Part shown: in pieces, positions 20,081-28,237 of the stretch
Numbering within the stretch: the first letter of the stretch is position 1
How the letters are laid out: each line of letters begins with the position of its first letter
NCBI GenBank assembly: GCA_937944105.1
Contig: CALDZP010000002.1
Coordinates: forward strand, 1-60,284
Direction: 5' to 3'
DNA: 60,284 nt
DNA from: an uncultured Ignavibacteria bacterium
Lineage (GTDB): Bacteria; Bacteroidota; Ignavibacteria; Ch128b
Program-made: the position numbers and the translations under genes
Notes under the pieces: generated by a model
Databases searched by the model: none
What the model was told of the DNA's origin: nothing
What the model saw: only the letters and a program-made list of their open reading frames with translations

Positions 20081-20860
20081 TTAATTTCTCGAGTTAAATT
20101 TTTTAATAACATTTAAAACAAATGTTTGAGGAACTAACCTAACGAGTTTCGTTCCTAATTTGTTTAAAAATCCTGGAATCACCACTCTTTTTCCTTTCAT
20201 CAAGCCTTCATATCCAATTTGGGCGACCTTTTCAGCTGACATATAAGGAAGTAGTTTAGCTCTTTCAAGATTAATGTTTTCCATCCCTGCTCGTTTTTGA
20301 AATTCAGTTTTTGTTGGTCCAGGACATAATGCAGTTACAGTTATACCTTTAGATTTTAATTCTGCATAAATAGCCTCAGAAAAGGAAAGGACGAAGGATT
20401 TTGTGGCATAATAAATTGCCATATATGGACCAGGTTGGAAAGCAGCTGTCGATGCAACATTCATTATTTTACCTGATCTTTTTTCAATCATTTTGGGAAG
20501 AAATAAATAAGTTATTTGAACTAAAGAAGTAATATTTAATTGAATCATTTCGAGTTGAGCATTAATATCAAGTTCATTGAAAGGACCTAAAAGACCAAAT
20601 CCAGCGTTGTTAATTAAAATATCTACTTCAATATTTTTTTCAGCAATCTCATTAAATAGTTCTTGAGGAGATTCAGGTCTTGATAAATCTTTTTTGATTA
20701 TTACGATATTTACTCCTAGGTTTTGTAACTCTTCTCTGATTTCAATTAATTTTTCAATATTCCTGGCAACGAGAATTAAATTGTATTTCTCTTTAGCGAA
20801 AATTTTTGCGAGTTCATATCCAATTCCAGTTGAAGCGCCTGTGATTAATACAAATTTCAT
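20081..20860 (-). CDS. Short-chain dehydrogenase/reductase (DltE-like)
   Basis: Classical SDR of 259 residues with the Rossmann cofactor motif TGASTGIG (about 7-14), NNAG near 88, the catalytic Ser in MNVASTAAF and YYATKS (Tyr-x3-Lys), then CPGPTKTEF. The DltE/YqjQ-like C-terminus carries no obvious substrate clue. NAD(P)(H) specificity is not clear. It is upstream of, and one base from, the NRDE gene, so they form a two-gene minus-strand unit. GGAGG lies upstream of the ATG. Confidence 0.88.
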   Translation of the reverse strand: MKFVLITGASTGIGYELAKIFAKEKYNLILVARNIEKLIEIREELQNLGVNIVIIKKDLSRPESPQELFNEIAEKNIEVDILINNAGFGLLGPFNELDINAQLEMIQLNITSLVQITYLFLPKMIEKRSGKIMNVASTAAFQPGPYMAIYYATKSFVLSFSEAIYAELKSKGITVTALCPGPTKTEFQKRAGMENINLERAKLLPYMSAEKVAQIGYEGLMKGKRVVIPGFLNKLGTKLVRLVPQTFVLNVIKKFNSRN

Positions 20861-20929
20861 TTTATTACCTCCACCATTATTCTGAATTAATAATTTTTTA
20901 AGTTTAGAAAAAATTTTACTACAAATGAA

Positions 20930-22155
20930 ATGAAATTTATTAAACTAAAAATAAAAATATTTTTGAACTTATAGCATTCATTGTATCATTTGTATTAACT
21001 CTTTTGATTTACATGAATACTGATATTATGGATTATAAACATATTAATTTTAATTATCCTTTGGATTATCATAAGTACTTGTGGATGGCGACTAATAATT
21101 TAGATTTTCACATTTCTCCATTTTGTTGGCGAATATTTGTACCTTATCTGACTTCTTTATTGCCTTTCTAGATCTCTATTAATTTTAAATTAATTGCTTT
21201 TGTTTCTGTTGTTTTAACCGGATTTTATGTTTATAAAATTGGTTAGAAAATTTTTAATAATACAGCTCTATCTATATCATTGATGATTGGATATTTCTCA
21301 ATCAGCTTTGCATCAAAATTTGTTATCCATGATTTCTGGTTAGTTGATGCATTTGCAATTTTTTTATCAACTATGGGAATATATTCCATTTTATCGAAAA
21401 ATGATATTGCATTTGTTTTGGTTATGCTAATTGGTGCAATGACAAAAGCATCTGTTTGATTTGTCTTGCCTTTATATTATTCCTTACAAACCATAAAGAT
21501 TATTGACTTAAAACTAATGAAAAAAACTTTAATGATTTCAATATTTCCAATTCTTGTTTTTATTCTCATTAGAATATTAATCCCACCATTAAATTCATCT
21601 GAAGATTACTTAAAAACTTTACCATATCAGCTTAAATTGGTTCATTTGGATAACACAGAATACAGTTTAGAATTTTTATTGACTAAGTTGGCAATGACGA
21701 AATTAAGTGATTTTACTTTTGGTTTTTTATATTAAATCACTGTATACACTTTTATGGTACATTTCATTTTATCATTTTTTGATATCAATACTTTAAAGAA
21801 ATGGTTTTTCAGATTTTTACCATTTATTATCCTGATTTACTTTCAGATCTTTTTTGCAGTTAACGATGAAAGAGTAGTAGTTATTTCTTTTATCCCATTT
21901 TTGATTTTTTCGATAGCTGGATTAAATAAAATTCTATCTTCATTTCCTTATAAAGGATTTTCACTTATTTTTATTAATTCTGTTTTTTATCTCGTGGTGT
22001 AAAATTCTGGTTTATATTATGGTAATTGGTTAATAATTCGTCAAATTATTTTCGTTTTCGTTTTTGTAATAATTTTATTTTTAATTACAAAATTTCGAAT
22101 GAAGTATTTCAATTTTAAACGAAATTTAGTTCAGTATAGTGTTTTGATTGAATGA
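20930..22155 (+). pseudogene. Decayed polytopic membrane glycosyltransferase-like gene
   Basis: One reading frame can be followed for about 1.2 kb as a hydrophobic, many-helix protein, yet it is broken by in-frame TAG 21169, TAG 21244, TGA 21457, TAA 21733 and TAA 22000. The natural stop is probably TGA 22153, directly abutting the Rieske ATG. The first dozen codons (ATG 20930, MKFIKLKIKI) are in another frame and join the main one if one T is restored in the T tract at 20960-20964. Visible features include a charged lumenal loop, SPFCWRIFVPYLTSLLP, HDFWLVDAFAIFLST and AMTKASV, reminiscent of membrane GT-C or PMT-like enzymes; that assignment is tentative. No frameshift occurs in the main 1.2-kb frame. 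The adjacent position suggests it once headed the Rieske/cytochrome operon. Confidence 0.75.
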
Positions 22156-22527
22156 ATGATTGAAGAAAATTTTTTTATTTGATATGATGTTATTGGTGCA
22201 ATACTTTTAAAAGTATCAGGTAAAATTCTGACTCAAAATCAGAAAAGAAATAAAAAAATAATTAAAAACGATTTGGTCAATGGTGTCCATTTTAAAGATG
22301 AATTAATTATTTATAGAGAAGATGATTTAACTCGAGTTTTTAAATCCAGTTGTACACATCTTGGCTGTCAGATAAGACAATCTGGTGACGGTAATCTGGT
22401 TTGTCCTTGTCATGGTTCTCGATTTGATTATTATGGAAAAGTATTGAATGGTCCTGCAAATTCTCCTCTTGAACAAGCTAAATTCGAAGTCGACAAAATC
22501 AAGAATGAATTGATTATTTATGATTGA
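22156..22527 (+). pseudogene. Rieske iron-sulfur protein with premature stop in its membrane anchor
   Basis: The frame from ATG 22156 reads MIEENFFI, then TGA at 22180 in a position that looks like a Trp codon, then YDVIGAILLKV, a weak N-terminal anchor. After it comes a complete Rieske domain: CTHLGC (first Cys/His pair), CPCHGSRFD (second pair) and GKVLNGPANSPLE. All four [2Fe-2S] ligands are intact. Only TTG at 22273 could start a product after the stop, giving 84 soluble residues without the anchor. The stop overlaps the cytochrome b start by 8 bases, as in a genuine operon. In a working complex it would carry electrons from quinol to the haem-c domain. Readthrough cannot be excluded. Confidence 0.72.
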
Positions 22528-23899
22528 TATTAATAAAAAGGGGATAGATAAGTTAATTCAAAAATTTCACTTTGGTGAACTTGCGACTTCGACCTTTTAT
22601 ATTTCTATTATTTCCGGCATTCCTTTACTTTTAATTTTTGATATAAATAATCCTTTCAAAACGATAAGTTTAATTTTGGTTTCAGATTATTTGCTCACTT
22701 TTCTGAGGAATATACATTATTGGTCATCCCAATATTTTCTAATTTTTTCACTTTTGCATTTGTTTGACCATATTTCGAGGAAGTCGGAGAATAAATTTAA
22801 ATCAAAAGTTTGGCTTCATCTTACTCTTTCAATCCCAATTCTTTTCTATTTGATTTTAAGTGGTTTCATTCTGAAGGGTGATGTAGAATCTTTACTCGCT
22901 TTCAAAATCTTAAGGTCTCTACTTCAAAATATTCCTTACGTTGGAGAAGAACTATCATATTTAATAATGGGCAATGAGACTAATTTTCATATAATTTATT
23001 TTCATCATATCGCAACTGCTTCTATTATATTACTCTTCTTTATACTCGAACATTCGAAATTATTTTTCCCACGATCTCCTATTTTTTTAATTAGTCTTGT
23101 AATTATAGTAATTACAAGTTTTTTGCTTACCCCTCTTCCTGTTGATGAATATTCCAGCATAATCAAAGGTCCGTGGTATTTTATTGGATTACAGGAAATT
23201 TTGCATTACTTGAAAACTCCGAATTTTTTGAACTTATTTATTTTATTTTGTCTGATTGTATTTTATTTAATCAAATTTGTTAATGAATATTTTAGAAAAC
23301 TAATTATTCTGTTTTTTTCTTTATTGTTGATGTTATATTTAGTTTCAAGTTTTGTGGGTATGTTTTTTAGAGGTTCAAACTGGGAGTTGACTTCTTTATC
23401 ATTAAAAAACCTAAACTTGAATTATGAGTTAAATAAATTTATCAATAAGAGTGAAGAGGTTTATTTAGAAACTGATGAAATCAAATTTATTCATGATCGG
23501 GCTGAAGGCTGTTTAAATTGCCATATCATTGAAGGAATAGGATCTTATCACAATCCAGACTCAATTGGTTGTTTTAGTTGTCATAGGGGTAATCCATTTT
23601 CTCTCAATAAAAGAGCAGCACATGTGAACCTGATTAAAATTCCTGGTAACCTGAGTAATGCAAAATTCACCTGTGGTAATTCAAATTGTCATCCTGATAT
23701 ACTGTATCGAGTTAATAATTCAATTATGACGACAATGAGTGGAGTTGTCAGTACAGATAAAATTGTTTTTGATGAAATTTCTAATCCTGATTCACTTTTT
23801 AGAATTAACGATATCAAACACTCAATGGCTGAAAATCATTTGAGGAATTTATGTGCATCATGTCATTTATCCAATGAAAAAATGAGTATGGGAATATAA
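22520..23899 (+). CDS. Cytochrome b fused to multihaem c, N-terminal part (frameshift-truncated)
   Basis: A 459-residue open frame. Residues 20-300 form a cytochrome b6/bc1-like membrane domain. Two four-helix-bundle haem-b ligand pairs are visible: IHYWSSQYFLIFSLLHLFDH and FHHIATASIILLFFILEH; PWYFIGLQE resembles the quinol-site PEW region of subunit IV/cyt b. It runs into a periplasmic domain with haem-c sites CLNCH, CFSCH, CGNSNCH (an unusual CX4CH) and CASCH. The frame then stops at 23897, but the neighbouring frame continues the same protein with eight more haem motifs. Restoring one A near 23894 gives ...MSMGNINQLSRGGGCLACHL. So this is the first part of a broken single gene for a 12-haem quinol:cytochrome c oxidoreductase subunit. 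Confidence 0.75.
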   Translation: MIDINKKGIDKLIQKFHFGELATSTFYISIISGIPLLLIFDINNPFKTISLILVSDYLLTFLRNIHYWSSQYFLIFSLLHLFDHISRKSENKFKSKVWLHLTLSIPILFYLILSGFILKGDVESLLAFKILRSLLQNIPYVGEELSYLIMGNETNFHIIYFHHIATASIILLFFILEHSKLFFPRSPIFLISLVIIVITSFLLTPLPVDEYSSIIKGPWYFIGLQEILHYLKTPNFLNLFILFCLIVFYLIKFVNEYFRKLIILFFSLLLMLYLVSSFVGMFFRGSNWELTSLSLKNLNLNYELNKFINKSEEVYLETDEIKFIHDRAEGCLNCHIIEGIGSYHNPDSIGCFSCHRGNPFSLNKRAAHVNLIKIPGNLSNAKFTCGNSNCHPDILYRVNNSIMTTMSGVVSTDKIVFDEISNPDSLFRINDIKHSMAENHLRNLCASCHLSNEKMSMGI

Positions 23900-25221
23900 A
23901 TCAACTTTCAAGAGGTGGTGGTTGCCTTGCGTGTCACTTGAATTACTCAAATAAAGCATTGGTGGATCTCAATAAATATTTATCTATTCAAAAGTCATCC
24001 GGGAAACCACCAAAGTTTCATCCCTCATTAGATTTAAATATTACAAATGATCATTGTTTCGGTTGTCACAGTCGTTCTGGAAGAATATCAACTAACTACA
24101 TTGGATGGTCGGAAATTTTAACAGATGAATTAGATTCTACTACGACAAATATTAAAAGACTTGATGAAAGAGTTTTTGAAATAAAAAATGCAGATGTCCA
24201 TTATAAGGCAGGAATGGATTGTATTGATTGTCACATTGCACTTGAGTTAATGGGTGATGGGTCGTTATACTCACATAAAGAGGAACAAATAAAAATTAGA
24301 TGTGAAGATTGTCACTCTGAACAAATAAAGTTTTTACACTATAATGAGCTTGATTACGAAACTCATAAAATCTTAAGGTTAAGAAATAATGTTTTACATG
24401 ATTCAATTTTTATTGCATTAGGAAATTCAAAGCTTGCTTATTCAAATTCACTGAAATTTAAAAACAACAAGATTTTTCTTATTACGAAAAATACAAAAAG
24501 AAATCTTGAACTTCGACAACCTTCAAAAAAATGTAAATTACCGGCTCACAGAAACCTTAGTTGCCAATCCTGTCATACCTCATGGGTTACTTACTGTACT
24601 GACTGCCATACCTATTACGACAAAAACAAAGAAGGATTTGATTTATTAGGGAATAAAATAACTAGAGGCAGCTGGAACGAAGAGGCTGGTAATTTTCATA
24701 CTAATTATCCTGCTCTTGGAGTGGTAAAAAATAAAGATGGAGTTGAAAAAATCACAACTTTTATTCCCGGAATGATATTAAAAATTTCGTCAGGAAAAGG
24801 TTCGCAATTCAATTTTAAAAGAATATATGCTCCAATTTTTTCTCACACCATCACAAAAAAATCGAGAATCTGTGAGAGTTGTCATCAAAATCCTTTGGCG
24901 TTAGGATTTGGCAAAGGGGTATTTGATTATAAAAAGATAGATAGAACTATAAAGATTTATTTTAAGCCTTATAATCAAATTAATCCGCTAGATATGTTGC
25001 CCGTTGATGCATGGATTGGTTATAATAAAAAATCGCTTGAATTTTTATCAACACGAAAAAATATTTCACCATTATCACCTGCAATTCAGAAAAAGGTCTT
25101 AACAGTTGGTGTTTGTCTTTTATGTCATCGGGGCTCCTCCAATGTAATGCAAAAGGCATTATTTGATTTTGATTCTACTATTAAAAAAATTTCTTCCAGA
25201 TGTTTACTACCAGAGTTTTAG
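23878..25221 (+). pseudogene. Multihaem c domain, C-terminal part of the frameshifted cytochrome b fusion
   Basis: Open in this frame from 23878 (after a TGA at 23875) with no credible start codon of its own and no signal peptide; the nearest TTG (23938) lies past the first haem site. Haem motifs in order: CLACH, CFGCH, CIDCH, CEDCH, CQSCH, CTDCH, CESCH, CLLCH. Conserved-looking blocks include HPSLDLNITNDHCFGCHSRSG, KAGMDCIDCHIALELMGDG, FIPGMILKI and a C-terminal SRCLLPEF. With the four upstream sites this makes 12 c-type haems next to a cytochrome b. The two pieces belong to one ancestral gene. Confidence 0.75.
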
Positions 25222-25241
25222 TTCAGAAATATTTAGTTTGA

Positions 25242-25273
25242 AAATTTGAATTTTGCTTTACGAATTCAAATTT
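25242..25273 (+). terminator. AT-rich hairpin after the cytochrome locus
   Basis: A perfect 11-bp stem (25242-25252 with 25263-25273) and a 10-base loop, 20 bases past the last stop. There is no T-run after it on either strand, so terminator function is doubtful. The rest of 25222-25481 shows no gene; it should carry the promoter of the sulfur operon. Confidence 0.3.
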
Positions 25274-25481
25274 CAAAAAACCATATTTCTGATTTCCAAA
25301 TCATTTAGGTATAAAAATTTTGTTATTATTTATAAATATCAACTTTGATATAATAGTAACGAATTTTTTTCAATTTTGATAAAATTAATACTTTGAAAAG
25401 CCAAAAAAATTGAAAAATCTCATAAATCTGTCTGGCAAATTATTTGCTTAATATCAATTGCTGATACTTACGAAAAAAAAG

Positions 25482-25943
25482 ATGAACGATAAGCCAAAAT
25501 ACAAAATAAGTGAAGCAGCTAAGATTTTAGGAATTTCAGTTCATACAATTAGAATGTATGAAAGAGAAGGATTGATTGTACCTTATAAAAAATCAACCAA
25601 TCAGCGTCTTTATTCAGATAAAGATATAGAAAGATTGAGATGTATACGCAACGCAATTAACGAAGAAAAGATCAGTATAGAAGGGATTAAAAGAATATTC
25701 TCTTTAATTCCTTGTTGGGCAATTATTAAATGTTCTCTTAAAAATTTTGAATACTGTAGTGCATTAAAAGAAGCAAATCGACCTTGCTGGACATTTAAGC
25801 ATGAAAACAATTATTGTGCTGAAAAAAATTGTCGTGAATGTGAAGTTTATAATATTTTTAATGATTGTGAGCCAATAAAATCAAAATTAATAGAGTTAAC
25901 ATTTATGAATTCAATTAAAGAAAAAGAAGAGGAACTAAAATGA
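25482..25943 (+). CDS. MerR-family regulator with cysteine-rich effector domain
   Basis: A 153-residue transcription factor. The N-terminal winged-helix MerR domain (YKISEAAKILGISVHTIRMYEREGLI, then NQRLYSDKDIERL) is followed by a short C-terminal domain with eight cysteines, in the arrangement IPCWxxxKC, YCSALK, RPCW, YC, NCRECEVY and NDCEP. That density suggests a metal, iron-sulfur or persulfide sensor; which one is not visible. The ATG at 25482 is taken over a TTG at 25458, since the latter adds only a lysine-rich leader. It overlaps the SQR-like gene by 4 bases and so is probably the regulator of, and cotranscribed with, the sulfur module. Confidence 0.85.
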   Translation: MNDKPKYKISEAAKILGISVHTIRMYEREGLIVPYKKSTNQRLYSDKDIERLRCIRNAINEEKISIEGIKRIFSLIPCWAIIKCSLKNFEYCSALKEANRPCWTFKHENNYCAEKNCRECEVYNIFNDCEPIKSKLIELTFMNSIKEKEEELK

Positions 25944-27169
25944 GAAAATTAGTAATTCTTGGTGCCGGAACTGCCGGAACAATGATGTTGAACAAACTTT
26001 ATAATGCCCTTGATTTAAATGAATGGCATATTACAATTGTTGATAAAGACGAAACTCATTATTATCAACCTGGATTTCTTTTCATTCCGTTTGAAATTTA
26101 TAGTCGTCGTGATGTGATTAAACCTAAAAGGGATTTTTTCCCATCTGGTGTGGAAGTAATAATGAGCGAAATTGATAGAATAGAACCTGATAAGAACCGG
26201 GTAATTCTCTCGAATAACAGAGTCCTGTCATATGATTATTTAATTATCGCAACTGGCGTACGAGTTGACCCAACTGAAATAGAAGGAATGAAGGATAAAC
26301 TTTGGTATAAAAATGTTTTTGATTTTTATACCATTGATGGCGCTTGTGCTTTGAGAAATTTCTTCAAACATTGGGAAGGCGGAAAATTAGTTATCCATAT
26401 CACTGAAATGCCAATTAAATGTCCTGTAGCTCCACTGGAATTCGCTTTTCTTGCTGATTGGTATTTTACAGAGAGGGGAATAAGGGATAAAGTTGATATC
26501 TATTATGTTTCGCCATTATCTGGTGCGTTCACCAAACCTCGAGCGTCTGCAATACTCGGAGATTTTCTCGAAAAGAAAAATATAAAACTTGTTACCGACT
26601 TTAACATAGCTCGTGTTGATAATGATGAAAAGAAAATTATAAGCTGGGACGAAATAGAAGTGCCATTTGATGTGTTGGTTACTATTCCTACTAATAAAGG
26701 TGACGAGGCAATTGCTCGAAGTGGAATGGGGGATGTTTTGAACTTTGTCCCTACAGATAAACATACTTTGATGGCAGAAGGATTTAATAACATATTTGTC
26801 ATTGGTGATGCAACTAATCTTCCAAGTTCCAAAGCAGGTTCGGTTGCTCATTTCCAATCAGATATCTTATTTGAAAATTTTTTGGATGTAATAGATGGAA
26901 GGAAACCTACAGCAAAATTTGATGGACATGCTAATTGTTTTATTGAGAGTGGTTTTGGTAAAGGTATTTTAATTGATTTTAATTACGATACTGAACCTTT
27001 ACCTGGTAAATATCCATTACCTGCAATAGGACCATTTTCACTTCTTGAGGAAACTAAAATGAACCATTATGGAAAAATTATGTTTAGATGGATGTACTGG
27101 AATTTTCTGCTTAAAGGGGTTGAACTTCCTATTGAATCTCAAATGAGTATGGCTGGAAAGAGGTTATAA
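25940..27169 (+). CDS. Sulfide:quinone reductase-like FAD oxidoreductase
   Basis: Flavoprotein of 409 residues. The N-terminal dinucleotide motif GAGTAGTMMLNKL binds FAD, ATGVRVDP is the second FAD contact, and GDATNLPSSKAGSVAHFQSD is the C-terminal FAD block. Candidate redox cysteines lie in IKCPVAPLEF (about 155) and HANCFIESGFGKG (about 335), placed like the catalytic pair of sulfide:quinone oxidoreductases. The C-terminal ~40 residues contain an aromatic amphipathic segment that could dock to the membrane and quinone. It is expected to oxidise sulfide to polysulfide and reduce quinone. DUF1641 and DsrC/DsrE-like genes follow directly. Which SQR type it is cannot be fixed by eye; a role in related sulfane-sulfur chemistry is possible. 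Confidence 0.82.
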   Translation: MRKLVILGAGTAGTMMLNKLYNALDLNEWHITIVDKDETHYYQPGFLFIPFEIYSRRDVIKPKRDFFPSGVEVIMSEIDRIEPDKNRVILSNNRVLSYDYLIIATGVRVDPTEIEGMKDKLWYKNVFDFYTIDGACALRNFFKHWEGGKLVIHITEMPIKCPVAPLEFAFLADWYFTERGIRDKVDIYYVSPLSGAFTKPRASAILGDFLEKKNIKLVTDFNIARVDNDEKKIISWDEIEVPFDVLVTIPTNKGDEAIARSGMGDVLNFVPTDKHTLMAEGFNNIFVIGDATNLPSSKAGSVAHFQSDILFENFLDVIDGRKPTAKFDGHANCFIESGFGKGILIDFNYDTEPLPGKYPLPAIGPFSLLEETKMNHYGKIMFRWMYWNFLLKGVELPIESQMSMAGKRL

Positions 27170-27171
27170 CT

Positions 27172-27882
27172 ATGGAAGATAAAAACATTCAGACTCAACT
27201 TGATGAAATCAATAAAAAACTTGATTTCATTTTAAGTGAAATTAATCTACAGCGGAAGCACCGCCAGGAAATGGAAGATTTGAAAAATGATTTGATGCGT
27301 GTGGCAAAAGATGTATATCTAACTTCGCTCGATGAACTTGAACAGGTACACGATTATCTTAAAACTGGTGATATTCTTCACCTATTTAAAAAACTTTTAA
27401 GAAATATAAATAACTTAACCAAACTTTTTGATCAACTGGAAAATATTCGTGACTTTGTAAAAGATTTTGGCCCAATTTCTAAAGAAATGGTTATTGATTT
27501 TATGCATAAATTGGATGAATTAGATCGAAAAGGTTATTTTGAGTTCTTAAAAGAGTCTCAAAAAATTTTAGATAACATTGTAACTTCATTTACTATTGAT
27601 GATTTTAAAGCACTAGGAGATAATATTGTTACGATCTTAAACACAATTAAAAACCTTACACAACCTGATATGTTACATGCTATTAACAATGCAGTGAATG
27701 TCTATAAAAAATTAGACATTGAAGTAAAAGACAAAATTTCTCTTCTGGAATTAATCAAAGAACTTAATCATCCAGAAACAAAAAAAGCAATATTCTTTGG
27801 ATTACAATTCCTGAAAAGTCTCTCTACAATGAATTCAAACATTAATTATTTCGAAATAGATCATAAACAAAACAAAAACTAA
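27172..27882 (+). CDS. DUF1641-type helical protein
   Basis: A 236-residue, fully helical, charged protein without signal or membrane segment. The N-terminal part (1-60) looks like a coiled coil (IQTQLDEINKKLDFILSEI). The central stretch (about 75-175) with repeated helices resembles DUF1641 proteins, which commonly sit beside SQR-like flavoproteins. It starts 2 bases after the SQR-like stop, so translation is coupled. A scaffold or docking role for the flavoprotein is inference from gene order only. Confidence 0.7.
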   Translation: MEDKNIQTQLDEINKKLDFILSEINLQRKHRQEMEDLKNDLMRVAKDVYLTSLDELEQVHDYLKTGDILHLFKKLLRNINNLTKLFDQLENIRDFVKDFGPISKEMVIDFMHKLDELDRKGYFEFLKESQKILDNIVTSFTIDDFKALGDNIVTILNTIKNLTQPDMLHAINNAVNVYKKLDIEVKDKISLLELIKELNHPETKKAIFFGLQFLKSLSTMNSNINYFEIDHKQNKN

Positions 27883-27898
27883 TCTAAGGAGATAAATT

Positions 27899-28216
27899 AT
27901 GCCAGTAAAAGAAATTCTTGGCAGGCAAATAGAATTTGATGAAGATGGTCATCTCAAAAATCTAAATGACTGGAATGAAGAAATAGCTAAAGAACTAGCA
28001 AAAGAAGAAGGCATTCCTGAATTAACCGAGAGACATTGGTTAGTAATTAATTACATGCGTCAGGAATATCAAAAAGTTGGTGATGCACCATCAATTAGAA
28101 AATTGACTAAAGAAAGTGGTGTTGATACAAAAGAACTTTATCAACTATTTCCAAAAGGCCCTGCTAAAAAAGCGGCAAGGATTGCCGGTTTGCCAAAACC
28201 AAAAGGTTGCATTTAA
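27899..28216 (+). CDS. DsrC/TusE-family sulfur carrier, single-cysteine form
   Basis: A 105-residue DsrC-family protein. The family body is clear: a beta hairpin (IEFDEDGHLKNLNDWNEEIAKEL), LTERHWLVINYMRQEY, RKLTKESGVDTKELYQLFPKGPAKKAARIAGLPKPKGC. The penultimate C104 is the persulfide-carrying CysA. In true DsrC a second Cys lies 11 residues earlier; here that position is A93, as in TusE. It therefore can accept and pass on a persulfide but cannot form the trisulfide used by dissimilatory sulfite reductase. AAGGAG precedes the ATG. The neighbours are the SQR-like and DsrE-like genes. Confidence 0.88.
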   Translation: MPVKEILGRQIEFDEDGHLKNLNDWNEEIAKELAKEEGIPELTERHWLVINYMRQEYQKVGDAPSIRKLTKESGVDTKELYQLFPKGPAKKAARIAGLPKPKGCI

Positions 28217-28237
28217 ATAATAAAGGAGAGAATAAAA

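Noticed and set aside
21169-22182. Stop-codon reassignment (for example UGA as Trp) to explain the broken frame
   Set aside because: All three stop codons interrupt the frame, and TGA, TAA and TAG all end intact genes elsewhere in the window.
26503-26857. Two minus-strand open frames of about 110 codons
   Set aside because: They are antisense shadows of the SQR-like gene, whose FAD motifs prove its frame.
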